Source: Nocardia sp. NBC_00565 | Lineage (GTDB): Bacteria > Actinomycetota > Actinomycetes > Mycobacteriales > Mycobacteriaceae | Assembly: GCF_036345915.1 (NCBI RefSeq) | Contig: NZ_CP107785.1 | Span: forward strand, 3,968,001-4,032,000 | Direction of reading: 5' to 3' | Length of the DNA: 64,000 nt | Part shown: positions 1-8,514 of the stretch, piece by piece | How the letters are laid out: each line of letters opens with the position of its first letter | Position numbering within the stretch: position 1 is the first letter of the stretch | Notes under the pieces: model-generated | Databases searched by the model: none | Seen by the model: only the letters and a program-made list of their open reading frames with translations | What the model was told of the DNA's origin: nothing | Made by a program: the position numbers and the translations under genes

Positions 1-1
1 G

Positions 2-631
2 CTCGACTTGGTCGCGGCCTACTCCGCCGACCCGCTCGATCCCGACTGGTTGCTGAAGACGCTGGGCCTGCAGGACAACCGGCGCACCCCGTATCGCCGC
101 CTCTCCGGCGGCCAGCAGCAGCGGCTCGCGTTGGCGTGCGCGCTGGTCGGGAAGCCGGAGATCGTTTTCCTCGACGAGCCGACCGCGGGCCTGGACGCAC
201 AGGCCCGGCTCATCGTGTGGGAGCTGATCGACGCGCTGCGCCGCGACGGGGTGACCGTCTTGCTCACCACGCACATGATGGATGAGGCCGAGCAGCTCGC
301 CGACCAGTTGGTGATCATCGATCACGGCCGGATCGTCGCCCTCGGAACGCCCGCCGAGGTCACCGCGCACGGTGCGGCCGGACAGCTACGCTTCACCGCC
401 CCACCGAAACTCGATCTGCGCCTGTTGAAAATGGCGCTGCCGGAAGGCTTCTCGCCCCGCGAGACAACGCCCGGATCGTATCTGGTCGAGGGCGAGATCG
501 ACCCGCAGGTGCTGGCGACGGTCACCGCGTGGTGCGCGCAGCAGAATGTGCTGGCGACCGATATCCGGATCGACCAGCGCCGCCTCGAAGACGTCTTTCT
601 GGAACTCACCGGACGGGACCTACGCGGATGA
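2..631 (+). CDS. ABC transporter ATP-binding protein (5' end outside window)
   Basis: This is the C-terminal two thirds of an ABC-type ATPase; the frame is open to the window edge, so the start and Walker A motif lie upstream. Visible are the signature LSGGQQQR (about residue 33 of the visible part), Walker B IVFLDEPTAGLD and the H-loop region LTTHMMDEAEQLAD, followed by a roughly 90-residue C-terminal extension common in drug/export ATPases. Its stop overlaps the start of the permease gene (ATGA), so the two are translationally coupled and should form one exporter. The order ATPase-permease-ctaA matches Rv1458c-Rv1457c-Rv1456c of M. tuberculosis. The substrate cannot be read from sequence. 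Confidence 0.93.
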   Translation, partial: LDLVAAYSADPLDPDWLLKTLGLQDNRRTPYRRLSGGQQQRLALACALVGKPEIVFLDEPTAGLDAQARLIVWELIDALRRDGVTVLLTTHMMDEAEQLADQLVIIDHGRIVALGTPAEVTAHGAAGQLRFTAPPKLDLRLLKMALPEGFSPRETTPGSYLVEGEIDPQVLATVTAWCAQQNVLATDIRIDQRRLEDVFLELTGRDLRG

Positions 632-1419
632 ACCAGTCGGATCTGGTCGAAAACCGTTTCGCCCCTGGCACTTTCACTCCCGATCCGCGCCCGAGCGGCC
701 GCTTCGCGATGATGATTGCGCAGACCCGGCTCGAGCTGATCCTGTTGCTGCGCAATGGCGAACAGCTGCTGCTCACCATGTTCATTCCGATCACGCTGCT
801 GGTCGGGCTGAGCCTGTTGCCGTTCGGCGACCTCGGCGACGAGCGGGTCGACAAGATCGTGCCCGCGGTGATGATGGTCGCGGTCATGTCGACCGCGTTC
901 ACCGGGCAGGCCATCGCGGTCGGCTTCGACCGCCGCTACGGTGCGCTCAAACGACTCGGCGCGACCCCGCTCCCGCGCTGGGGCATCGTGACGGGCAAGA
1001 GCGCCGCGGTGCTGATCGTGGTGGTGTTGCAGGCGATTCTGTTGGGAGCCATCGGATTTGCGCTCGGCTGGCGACCCGACCTCGCGGGGCTCGGGCTCGG
1101 CGCGGTGGTCATCGCGCTCGGCACCGCGACGTTCGCGGCGATGGGGCTGCTGCTCGGCGGCACACTCAAGGCGGAGGTCGTGCTGGCGCTGGCGAATATC
1201 CTCTGGTTCGTGATGCTCGGCATCGCGAGTGTGGTGTTCGCGTCCGATGATCTGCCATCGGCGGTGAATGTGGTTGTGCGGCTGGTGCCGTCGGGGGCGC
1301 TCGCGGTCACGCTGGAAGACGCGATGCGCAATAGCGTCGACTGGTTCGGCATCGCTGTTCTCGCCGCCTGGGGTGCGGTCTGCGGCGTCCTCGCGACCCG
1401 CTTCTTCCGCTTCGACTAG
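628..1419 (+). CDS. ABC transporter permease (ABC-2 type)
   Basis: A 263-residue integral membrane protein with about six hydrophobic segments (first near residues 42-60), the membrane partner of the preceding ATPase. The ATG at 628 overlaps the ATPase stop (ATGA), which fixes the start; an open frame further upstream is only read-through of the ATPase gene. The pair resembles the Rv1457c/Rv1458c transporter. Because it sits directly before the heme A synthase gene, a role in cytochrome oxidase or heme handling has been considered for such pairs, but nothing in this sequence proves it; drug or lipid export is equally possible. Confidence 0.9.
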   Translation: MNQSDLVENRFAPGTFTPDPRPSGRFAMMIAQTRLELILLLRNGEQLLLTMFIPITLLVGLSLLPFGDLGDERVDKIVPAVMMVAVMSTAFTGQAIAVGFDRRYGALKRLGATPLPRWGIVTGKSAAVLIVVVLQAILLGAIGFALGWRPDLAGLGLGAVVIALGTATFAAMGLLLGGTLKAEVVLALANILWFVMLGIASVVFASDDLPSAVNVVVRLVPSGALAVTLEDAMRNSVDWFGIAVLAAWGAVCGVLATRFFRFD

Positions 1420-1516
1420 GCGGCCGCACCTGCAGGGACCACATCGCAGAACGTTTGCGCCACCGATCGCGATCTTGGCCAACGACGGAATGTAGTAGAC
1501 CGGCTGCGGGCAGTGA

Positions 1517-2515
1517 ATGCAGCCCGGCTACCATCGTTGCGTGCTGTATCGCGCATTCCTGCGACTCGTCGATCTGCTCCCGCTGCCCTCGCCGCGGGTG
1601 CAGCGCTCGATCGCCGTCGCGGTCATCGTCTCCCAGGCCGGCATCGCCGTCACCGGCGCGATCGTGCGCGTCACGGCATCGGGACTCGGCTGCCCGACCT
1701 GGCCGCAATGCTTCCCCGGCAGCTTCACCCCGACCGGTGTCGCCGAAGTTCCGGTGCTGCACCAGACCGTCGAGTTCAGCAATCGCCTGCTGTCGTTCGC
1801 GGTGACGCTGTGCGCGGCGCTCATCGTGCTCGCCGTCACTCGCGCCCGCCGCCGGCGCGAGGTGCTGGTGTACGCGTGGCTGATGCCGGGCGGTACCGTC
1901 CTGCAGGCGGTCATCGGCGGTATCACCGTGCGCAGCGGGCTGCTGTGGTGGACGGTTTCGGTCCATCTGCTGGCCTCGATGCTGATGGTGTGGGTCGCGG
2001 TGGTGATGTTCGCGAAGGTCAGCGAACCCGATGACGGCATCGAGGTGATCCAGGCGCCCGCGCCCCTGCGCTGGCTGACCGGCCTGAGCGGTATCGCCCT
2101 CGCCGCCGTACTCGTCGCCGGGACCCTGGTCACCGGCGCGGGGCCGCATGCGGGCGATAAGAGCATCGAGCGTCCCGTCGAACGCCTCCAGGTCGAGATC
2201 GTCACCCTGGTGCACCTGCACTCCCAGCTGCTGGTCGGCTACCTCGCCCTGCTCATCGGCTTGGCCTTCGGCCTCTTCGCCGTCGGTATCACCGCCGCCG
2301 TCCGCACCCGCCTGTTCGTACTCCTCGGCCTGGTCTGCGCCCAGTCCCTCGTCGGCATCGTCCAGTACTTCACCGATGTCCCCGCGGCCCTCGTCGCCAC
2401 TCACGTCGGTGGCGCCGCGGCCTGCACCGCCGCCACCGCTGCCCTCTGGGCCTCGCTCCGAACCCGCGAACGAGTCTGCACACCGGTCCCGAACGCAACC
2501 AAACAGTCGGCGTAG
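1517..2515 (+). CDS. ctaA: Heme A synthase (COX15/CtaA family)
   Basis: A polytopic membrane protein of up to 332 residues (eight hydrophobic segments expected) that oxidises the C8 methyl of heme O to the formyl of heme A for aa3-type cytochrome oxidase. Family marks are the ASGLGCPTWPQCF loop with a cysteine pair, the following LHQTVEFSNRLL heme-ligand helix, HLHSQLLVGYLALL in the second half and the late THVGGAAAC histidine. ATG 1517 gives MQPGYHRCV; a GTG at 1541 is an alternative start that puts less sequence before the first helix. It follows the ABC pair by about 100 bp and complements ctaB at 11845-12834. Confidence 0.92.
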   Translation: MQPGYHRCVLYRAFLRLVDLLPLPSPRVQRSIAVAVIVSQAGIAVTGAIVRVTASGLGCPTWPQCFPGSFTPTGVAEVPVLHQTVEFSNRLLSFAVTLCAALIVLAVTRARRRREVLVYAWLMPGGTVLQAVIGGITVRSGLLWWTVSVHLLASMLMVWVAVVMFAKVSEPDDGIEVIQAPAPLRWLTGLSGIALAAVLVAGTLVTGAGPHAGDKSIERPVERLQVEIVTLVHLHSQLLVGYLALLIGLAFGLFAVGITAAVRTRLFVLLGLVCAQSLVGIVQYFTDVPAALVATHVGGAAACTAATAALWASLRTRERVCTPVPNATKQSA

Positions 2516-2739
2516 TCGGCTGATCCATGGCCGCTGTGGCCGGACTCCCGTACACCGCTTGGCAATTGGCGCACGCCCGGCCGAGCCCGGGTCATCACCG
2601 ACTCCGGCCCCAACGGCTGCGCCGCCAACGTACGCGGCCCGGCAGCGGCGCAGAGTGACATCGCCGGTGGGCGTCGAAAGGTCCGATGATCGGATGCAAT
2701 TCGGTGACCGAAGCCCCGAGCGCGGCTAGCCTGGCAGGC

Positions 2740-2991
2740 ATGCCGATCACTGTCCTTGTGCCAGATGATTACGGAGTCGGGACGGCTACGCGCGGCGCTG
2801 GATGTCACCGATCCGGAGCCGTTACCGGCCGACCATTCGCTCTGGACCGCACCGGGCTTGCTGCTGACGCCTCACGTCGCAGGCAACAGCCGAGGCGTCG
2901 TCGAACGCGCCTACTCCGTCGTCGCGGCGGAGTCGCTCGATATGCGGCCGGCGAGTTGCCGAAAAACCTGGTACGCGGCGATTACTGACAA
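2740..2991 (+). pseudogene. Remnant of a D-2-hydroxyacid dehydrogenase (internal deletion plus frameshift)
   Basis: ATG 2740 opens a typical N-terminus, [12 protein letters not shown], which after about a dozen codons runs straight into the C-terminal region in another frame: [18 protein letters not shown], then [10 protein letters not shown]. Near 2930-2940 the frame changes back to [16 protein letters not shown] and a stop. The family normally has about 310-330 residues with an NAD-binding Rossmann domain in the middle, so some 220 codons are missing. Only a scar remains and no function is expected. It lies just beyond the 3' end of the PadR gene. The call rests on remembered family sequence patterns. 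Confidence 0.7.
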
Positions 2992-2997
2992 CCCGAT

Positions 2998-3561
2998 TCA
3001 GACGTGCGCTCGCGTGCGCCCATCGATGACCTTCAGCGCCAACTCGGCCCACCGCAGGTTCTCCTGCTCGAATGAGATGCCGCGCAGCAGTGTGAGATAG
3101 GGCCCGACGCGTCCGGCGTCGGCGAGAAAGTCATCTTCGGTGCGCCCATCGAGTAGCCGGGCCCGAAGCCGTTCGTAGCGCGCCAGTTTCGCCGTCGCCC
3201 ACTCAGCCCGCTCGGCGATCGCGGCCCGAACCGCCGCCGCATCCCCACTGTCCAGGGCCGAAACCTTCACCAGCAGCTCATCCCGGATCGCGGTGGGCTT
3301 GGACGGCTCAACAGTGAAGGCGCGCAACGCATCTCGCCCTGCCGCAGTGAGCGAGTACAGCCGCTTGTTGGGCCTGCGCTCCTGCTCGACGAGCCTGGCC
3401 GCGAGCAGACCAGCAGCGGTCATCCGGTCCAGTTCCCGATAGAGCTGCTGCGGTGTGGCCATCCAGAAATTGGCCACCGAGGCATCGAACCCCTTGGCCA
3501 GGTCATAGCCCGACGCCTCGCCCTCGAGCAACGCGGCGAGCACGGCATTGCGAAGCGCCAT
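2998..3561 (-). CDS. PadR-family transcriptional regulator
   Basis: A 187-residue protein with an N-terminal winged helix ([18 protein letters not shown], then [17 protein letters not shown] and the wing [12 protein letters not shown]) and a C-terminal helical dimerisation domain, the vir/PadR-like architecture. It starts at ATG 3561 and is divergent from the NTF2-like gene. A perfect inverted repeat, CATAT-N5-ATATG, lies only 9 bp upstream of its start (3570-3584) and could be its operator. PadR regulators usually repress a neighbouring gene and respond to small aromatic or lipophilic ligands; the ligand here is unknown. Confidence 0.88.
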   Translation of the reverse strand: MALRNAVLAALLEGEASGYDLAKGFDASVANFWMATPQQLYRELDRMTAAGLLAARLVEQERRPNKRLYSLTAAGRDALRAFTVEPSKPTAIRDELLVKVSALDSGDAAAVRAAIAERAEWATAKLARYERLRARLLDGRTEDDFLADAGRVGPYLTLLRGISFEQENLRWAELALKVIDGRTRAHV

Positions 3562-3569
3562 CGGCCGAC

Positions 3570-3584
3570 CATATCACCAATATG
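3570..3584. promoter_or_regulatory. Candidate PadR operator (inverted repeat)
   Basis: CATAT and ATATG arms separated by CACCA sit between the divergent PadR and NTF2-like genes, immediately upstream of the PadR start. AT-rich dyads with ATAT/ATGT-type arms are typical PadR targets. A second short dyad, CTAGT-CA-ACTAG at 3652-3663, lies nearer the NTF2-like gene. Assignment is by position and symmetry only. Confidence 0.4.
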
Positions 3585-3684
3585 ATTATTCAAAAAATTG
3601 TCCACTCACCCATGGACACCAGCACTGATACAGCGCTACGGTACGAAGACCCTAGTCAACTAGTTGCATATGAAAGGTGGCGCG

Positions 3685-4101
3685 ATGCATCCCTTCCGCA
3701 AGGCAGTCGAGGCGCTGGACGCGGCGGCGGTCGAGGCGCTGCTGGCCGACAATGTGGTGTTCACCAGCCCGGTGGCATTCCAGCCCTATCCGGGCAAGCC
3801 CATCACCGCGGCGATTCTGCGCGGTGTCATGCGGGTCTTCGAGGACTTCCGCTATATCCGGGAGATCGCCGATCCAGGCGGTCGCGATCACGCCCTGGTG
3901 TTCGAGGCGAAGGTGAACGGCAAGCACGTCACCGGCTGCGATTTCATCCACCTCGACGCGGACGGCAAGATCGACGATCTGATGGTCATGGTCCGTCCGC
4001 TCTCGGCGGCGACCGCGCTGGCCGAGGCGATGGGCGCGCAATTCGATCGGATCAAACAGGAAGCGATCGAACAGACTCAGCGCGAAGCCGCCGGCGCATA
4101 A
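3685..4101 (+). CDS. NTF2-like / SnoaL-like domain protein
   Basis: A 138-residue single-domain protein with the cone-shaped alpha+beta fold pattern: an N-terminal helix pair (FRKAVEALDAAAVEALL), a DNVVFTSP strand, then alternating strands with HALVFEAKVNGKHVTGCDF and HLDADGKIDDLMVMVRP. Members act as small-molecule isomerases, hydrolases or binding proteins; the substrate is not evident. ATG 3685 is preferred over an in-frame ATG at 3670 because AAAGGTGG lies 5-6 nt ahead of it. It is divergent from the PadR gene, which is therefore its likely regulator. Confidence 0.8.
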   Translation: MHPFRKAVEALDAAAVEALLADNVVFTSPVAFQPYPGKPITAAILRGVMRVFEDFRYIREIADPGGRDHALVFEAKVNGKHVTGCDFIHLDADGKIDDLMVMVRPLSAATALAEAMGAQFDRIKQEAIEQTQREAAGA

Positions 4102-4115
4102 CCGATTTCGACGAC

Positions 4116-4952
4116 TCAGCCCAACCGCGGCCGGGTCGCCCGCGCGAGCAGCCGGATCAGCGAATCCGATGCCAGCTGCCCGCGCTGGATGCGCAGTCCG
4201 GCATAACACGGATCACCGTTGTCGACGAGTTCGACGATCATCGGCTCGTCCAAATGCTCTGCGGCGAAGGCATATACGTGCTCGAGCTTGGGCACGATCA
4301 GTCCGTAGTCGAGGGTCCGCGCCACCCGCCCCTCCAGCGCGAGCACCGCGTTGACGGAGGAATTCGTCAGCGGATACACCTCCGGGAACACATTGCGCAG
4401 GTCGAGGAACAGCCGTACCGAGCTGCGGCGCGGGTCGGCCGACCAGCCGCCGAGCCGCCCGAACCGGCCGAGTGCGAGCCGCGGCCGCGCCACCAGCGCA
4501 TGCGTGAACAGCACGCGCATCAACGTCACGTTGATCATCAACCGCTCGGCGGGCAGCTCGGCCTCGGCCAACTCCTGATGCTCCAGATAACCGGCGACGA
4601 TGCTGCGATTGTGTGCCCGGTACCACGCCGTCGGCGAAGGGGCGGTGAGGAATTCGAGCCACAACCGAGCGCCGGGCGTCGAACCGTCGCGGACACCGGC
4701 GTGATGCAACAGCGCGGCTTCCAGTTTGTCGTGCAGTAGTCGGTCGTTGATCGCGCGCCACCACGGACTGCCGGTCTCGGGGTCGAATACGCCACGGGCG
4801 AGTTCCCAACGCAGGAAGGCGATTTCGGCGCGGCCGTAGGCGCGCAGTGCCGGTGGGTAGAAACCCTCGGCCAGCGCGATGCGCTGGTGCGCGTCGGCAT
4901 GCGCGGCGCCGACCCGCCGAGCCGCCAGCTCGCTCGCCTTATCCGCGTTCAT
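4116..4952 (-). CDS. Conserved hypothetical protein, mostly helical
   Basis: A 278-residue protein that I do not recognise. It is soluble-looking, with no signal peptide or convincing membrane segment, and rich in Arg/Glu-bearing helices (for example YGRAEIAFLRWELARGVFD and MINVTLMRVLFTHALVA). A histidine pair in AALLHHAG and the conserved-looking WYRAHNRSIVAGY segment could be functional. It converges with the NTF2-like gene, with a 14-bp gap. Coding assignment rests on length, codon bias typical of the window and an ATG start at 4952. Function unknown. Confidence 0.75.
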   Translation of the reverse strand: MNADKASELAARRVGAAHADAHQRIALAEGFYPPALRAYGRAEIAFLRWELARGVFDPETGSPWWRAINDRLLHDKLEAALLHHAGVRDGSTPGARLWLEFLTAPSPTAWYRAHNRSIVAGYLEHQELAEAELPAERLMINVTLMRVLFTHALVARPRLALGRFGRLGGWSADPRRSSVRLFLDLRNVFPEVYPLTNSSVNAVLALEGRVARTLDYGLIVPKLEHVYAFAAEHLDEPMIVELVDNGDPCYAGLRIQRGQLASDSLIRLLARATRPRLG

Positions 4953-5066
4953 CGCCCCCTACTTTACGAGCCGAAAGCGGTCCGTACCCGGCACCGCAGA
5001 CCCATCAGTATTTCGATGTCTCTTATTCAGGATCCTATTGGTGCTCCGATGAACGGCTGCCTAACG

Positions 5067-5095
5067 TTGGCATCGCGACGAACTGACACTATGGA
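5067..5095 (+). promoter_or_regulatory. Possible promoter of the DJ-1/PfpI-like gene
   Basis: TTGGCA (5067-5072) is separated by 17 bp from TATGGA (5090-5095), about 45 bp ahead of the ATG at 5142. The -35 is close to TTGACA; the -10 is a weak match. This is a visual match only. Confidence 0.3.
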
Positions 5096-5141
5096 TGCGG
5101 AACGTCAGTGCGTCGAACGAATCCCCGATCAGGAGGCACAG

Positions 5142-5834
5142 ATGTCGAAGATTCTTTTCGTCATGACCGGCGTCGACTACTGGACGCTGGCCGACGGCAC
5201 CAAACACCCGACCGGTTACTGGGCCGAAGAGGTGGTCGCACCGTACGACGCATTCAAGGCGGCGGGTCACGAGATCGTGGTGGCCACACCCGGCGGCGTG
5301 GTTCCCACCGTCGACCGGGGCAGTCTCGCGCCGGAGGTGAACGGCGGCGCGGACGGTGCGGACGCGATCGCACGGACCCTCGCCGAGGCGACCGAGTTGC
5401 GTAAGCCGATCCGGCTCGAGGACGCCGATCTCGCCGAATACGATGCGGTCTACTACCCGGGCGGGCACGGGCCGATGGAAGATCTGTCGGTGAATGCCGA
5501 CTCCGGCGCGCTGCTCGATGCCGCACTGGCCTCGGGCAAACCACTCGGCGTGGTCTGCCATGCGCCCGCCGCACTATTGGCGACCGCCATCGATGGCGAC
5601 TCATCGTTCGCGGGCTACCGCGTCACCGGATTCACCAATGCCGAGGAGGCACAAGCCGGTTTCGCCGATAAGGCCAAGTGGCTGCTCGAGGATCGTTTGG
5701 TCGAGCTCGGCGTCGATTTCCGCGTCGGCGAGCCGTGGGCGCCACATATCGAGATCGATCGCAATCTCTACACCGGCCAGAATCCCGCGTCGTCGGCACC
5801 GCTGGCCGCGGAGATCGTCAAAGCGCTGGGCTGA
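5142..5834 (+). CDS. Type 1 glutamine amidotransferase-like protein (DJ-1/PfpI superfamily)
   Basis: A 230-residue single-domain protein starting at ATG 5142 behind a perfect AGGAGG (5131-5136). The nucleophile elbow GVVCHAPAALL carries the conserved cysteine, preceded by the VYYPGGHGPMEDL strand-turn; an early glutamate in TGYWAEEVV matches the second conserved acidic residue of Hsp31-type members. Such proteins act as glyoxalase III, deglycase-like or chaperone-like stress enzymes. A TetR gene starts 24 bp downstream on the same strand and may belong to the same transcript. The exact activity cannot be fixed from sequence. Confidence 0.88.
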   Translation: MSKILFVMTGVDYWTLADGTKHPTGYWAEEVVAPYDAFKAAGHEIVVATPGGVVPTVDRGSLAPEVNGGADGADAIARTLAEATELRKPIRLEDADLAEYDAVYYPGGHGPMEDLSVNADSGALLDAALASGKPLGVVCHAPAALLATAIDGDSSFAGYRVTGFTNAEEAQAGFADKAKWLLEDRLVELGVDFRVGEPWAPHIEIDRNLYTGQNPASSAPLAAEIVKALG

Positions 5835-5858
5835 CCCGAGAGAGCTGGGCTGAATCCG

Positions 5859-6452
5859 ATGGCCGCCGACCGAACCACCGATGTACTCGATGCGACGCAG
5901 CGTTGCCTGATCCGCTACGGCATGCGGCGCACCACGATGGACGACATCGCCGGTGAGATGGCGATGTCACGGTCGGCGATTTACCAATACGTGCGCAACA
6001 AGGAGGACGCGGTCCGTCAGCTCAGCGCGCGTATGCACGATCAGGCGCTGCACGCCGCACGGCGAGCCGCCGCCGAGCACTGCCCCGTCGCGGATCGAGT
6101 GCACGGAATCCTCACGGCCAAACTGGATCTCGTCTGCGGCCCGTTCGCCGACTCCCCGCACGCCGCCGAATTACTCGACGAGCAGGCCCGGGTCAGCGGC
6201 GACATCTGCCGCGACTTCACCGCCGACCTCATCGCCCTGCTCACGGAGGTCTTCGCCGAGGCGCGCGTGGCACAACCAGACGAGGCCGCCCAGATCAGTC
6301 TGGCCATCCTCGTCGGCCTCATCGAAACCGACCACACCGACCTCCTACGCCCCGCCCTCACCGCCACCATCCCCAGCCTCGCGACCGCGCCGCCCTGGGA
6401 TCGAGATCAGGTGGGCCTGGTAGCGGCACCGCCCGACCAGCCCCGCCACTAG
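5859..6452 (+). CDS. TetR-family transcriptional regulator
   Basis: A 197-residue protein whose N-terminal third is a clear TetR helix-turn-helix (RCLIRYGMRRTTMDDIA, then MSRSAIYQYVRNKEDAV). The rest is a helical ligand-binding and dimerisation domain. It lies 24 bp after the DJ-1-like gene and about 150 bp before an aldo/keto reductase gene; either or both may be targets. The ribosome binding site ahead of the ATG is weak, which fits translation as the second gene of a unit. Confidence 0.88.
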   Translation: MAADRTTDVLDATQRCLIRYGMRRTTMDDIAGEMAMSRSAIYQYVRNKEDAVRQLSARMHDQALHAARRAAAEHCPVADRVHGILTAKLDLVCGPFADSPHAAELLDEQARVSGDICRDFTADLIALLTEVFAEARVAQPDEAAQISLAILVGLIETDHTDLLRPALTATIPSLATAPPWDRDQVGLVAAPPDQPRH

Positions 6453-6600
6453 TTCCACTTGATCTTGATCCCAGCGGGGCATAGATGAAGCGGCTGATGC
6501 GTTGGCGCCAGAGGGACGGTGTGCGAACCATGCCCACTCATGGTCGCCCGGACCGCTGACGTCACGACACCGTGATACCTACTTCCCATGGAGTGACCGT

Positions 6601-7473
6601 ATGACCACATCCACCACCGCACGTCCCGCCGACGCCTCGGGCACCTTCGCGCTCGGCGGCGATCTGACCGTCAACCGCCTCGGCTACGGCGCGATGCAGA
6701 TCACCGGCCCCGGTGTCTGGGGCGATCCGAAGGATCCGGCCGAGGCGGTGCGCGTGCTGCGCCGCGCCGTCGAGCTGGGCGTCAACTTCATCGACACCGC
6801 GGACTCCTATGGCCCGTTCGTCAGCGAGAACCTCATTCGCGAGGCTCTGCACCCGTATGCCGACGATCTGGTCATCGCTACCAAGGGCGGTCTCACCCGG
6901 TCCGGTCCCGGCGACTGGCGTCCGGTCGGCCGGCCCGAATACCTGCGCCAGCAGCTGCATCTGAGTCTGCGCCACCTCGGGGTCGAGCGGATCGACCTGT
7001 ACCAGTTGCATCGCATCGATGCGGCAGTACCGCTCGCCGATCAGCTCGGCGCGCTCGTGGAGCTGCAGCGCGAGGGCAAGATTCGCCATATCGGTGTATC
7101 CGAGGTCAGCGTCGAACAGCTGAAGCAGGCCCGCGAGATCGCCGAGATCGTCTCGGTACAGAACCTCTACAACCTCGCCAACCGCAGCGCCGAGGACGTC
7201 CTGAACTACGCCGAGGCCAATAACATCGCCTTCATCCCGTGGTTCCCCATCGCCACCGGCGAACTCGCGCGTCCGGGCGGACCGCTGGACACCTTCGCCA
7301 AGAAGCACGATGCCAGCCCGTCACAGTTGGCGCTGGCCTGGCTGCTGCGTCGCTCGCCGGTGATCCTGCCGATTCCGGGCACCTCCAGCGTCGCGCATGT
7401 GGAGCAGAACACCGCGGCCGCCACCGTCACGCTCACCGACGAGGAGTTCGCCGCGCTCTCCGCCGCGGTCTGA
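6601..7473 (+). CDS. Aldo/keto reductase
   Basis: A 290-residue (beta/alpha)8-barrel NADPH-dependent oxidoreductase. The catalytic tetrad is visible: Asp and Tyr in FIDTADSYGP, Lys in DDLVIATKGG and His in DLYQLHRID. The C-terminal nucleotide-binding signature PIPGTSSVAHVEQN follows. Start ATG 6601 is preferred over an upstream in-frame codon because GGAG lies about 7 nt ahead and the family fold begins about 20 residues later. The gene is followed by a strong hairpin at 7494-7533. The substrate is unknown. Confidence 0.93.
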   Translation: MTTSTTARPADASGTFALGGDLTVNRLGYGAMQITGPGVWGDPKDPAEAVRVLRRAVELGVNFIDTADSYGPFVSENLIREALHPYADDLVIATKGGLTRSGPGDWRPVGRPEYLRQQLHLSLRHLGVERIDLYQLHRIDAAVPLADQLGALVELQREGKIRHIGVSEVSVEQLKQAREIAEIVSVQNLYNLANRSAEDVLNYAEANNIAFIPWFPIATGELARPGGPLDTFAKKHDASPSQLALAWLLRRSPVILPIPGTSSVAHVEQNTAAATVTLTDEEFAALSAAV

Positions 7474-7493
7474 ACATCCTGAAATCCGCCTTG

Positions 7494-7533
7494 CGATCGG
7501 CCTCGAGCAGCACCCGCCGCCCGAGGCCGATCG
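7494..7533 (+). terminator. Hairpin terminator after the aldo/keto reductase
   Basis: Perfect 12-bp arms CGATCGGCCTCG and CGAGGCCGATCG flank a 16-nt loop, starting 21 bp after the stop codon. There is no clear T-run, as is common in high-GC actinobacteria. The rest of 7534-7843 holds no convincing gene; a weaker dyad, GGGCCG/CGGCCC, lies at 7763-7787. Confidence 0.6.
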
Positions 7534-7843
7534 GCGTCCGGCTATCCGGATGGACGTCCTGACATCGGCCTTGGCCCGAGACCATCCAGCAGGCGAGTGC
7601 GCACACTTCGATTGCGCGCGAATCCCTGCTTCCCGCAATGAATCCCCGCGCGAATGGATAGAAGAACGGCGAGATCGACCTGGATCTCGCGAAGTAGACC
7701 GCAGCGGTCGGGCGGCGATCCGCTGACGGCTCGCCGCCGATCGCCGCAGTACCCCGCGGTAAGGGCCGTTGTTCCCTTGTTCGGCCCGCGCCACTCTGCG
7801 AACGTGAAACGCCTGATCATCGGCAAGCGGAAAGTATTCGCCC

Positions 7844-8509
7844 GTGGCATCGCTGTTATGGGTCGCGCTACCCTACGGCGCATTTCTATCGTTCGTGTTG
7901 GGTCACGTGTGGCGGTACCGGCGCGACGGCTTCCGCAGCTATACCCGTAGCCCGGAGATGGACCGCACCGAGCGATTCGGGACGATGGCATTCCGGACCG
8001 GGGTCGGCCTGGTTGTCGTCGCCCGCGTCGCCAGTGTGATCACCGCGCAGCCACAAGCTCGCCCGGCCGGTGCGATCCATGCCGTCATCATGACCGCGCA
8101 GATCGTCGGCCTCACCACTGCGGCGATCGGTGCGGTGTTGCTGTTCATCCCGGATCTGATCTCGGGTACCGGCGTGCCCGCGATCACCCCGATCGATCGC
8201 ATCACCTTCCCCGCCCTGACGGCCGCGCTGCTCTCCGGTGTGTTCATCGAGTTCGGCCACGGCGAGCGCGAATATCGCAGGGCCGAAACGCTATTCGCCT
8301 GGTTCCGATCGCTGTTCACGATCGATCCGTATCCGGAGGCGATGGCGCACGCCCCGCTGATCTACCAGGCGCGCGCACTGATCCTGCTGCTGATCATCGG
8401 GATCTGGCCATATACCCGGCTGGCGGGCATCTTCGCGGGCCCGATCACGCGACTGATCCTGCGAGCCCTCCCGCGCCGTGGTCTCGACGGCGCGATCACC
8501 AGAGCGTGA
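7844..8509 (+). CDS. NarI-like membrane protein lacking the canonical heme-ligand histidines
   Basis: A 221-residue protein starting at GTG 7844 with five hydrophobic segments and clear similarity along its length to the gamma subunit of respiratory nitrate reductase: LLWVALPYGAF at the N-terminus, AWFRSLF before the last helix and LIIGIWPYTRLAGIFAGP at the end. In NarI, heme b is held by two His pairs in helices aligned with these. Here the aligned positions read AFRTGVGLVVVARVAS (His to Arg twice), YQARALI (His to Arg) and TRLAG (His to Gly). No narG, narH or narJ is nearby. I infer a non-heme or repurposed paralog; function unknown. Confidence 0.78.
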   Translation: MASLLWVALPYGAFLSFVLGHVWRYRRDGFRSYTRSPEMDRTERFGTMAFRTGVGLVVVARVASVITAQPQARPAGAIHAVIMTAQIVGLTTAAIGAVLLFIPDLISGTGVPAITPIDRITFPALTAALLSGVFIEFGHGEREYRRAETLFAWFRSLFTIDPYPEAMAHAPLIYQARALILLLIIGIWPYTRLAGIFAGPITRLILRALPRRGLDGAITRA

Positions 8510-8514
8510 ACTGC

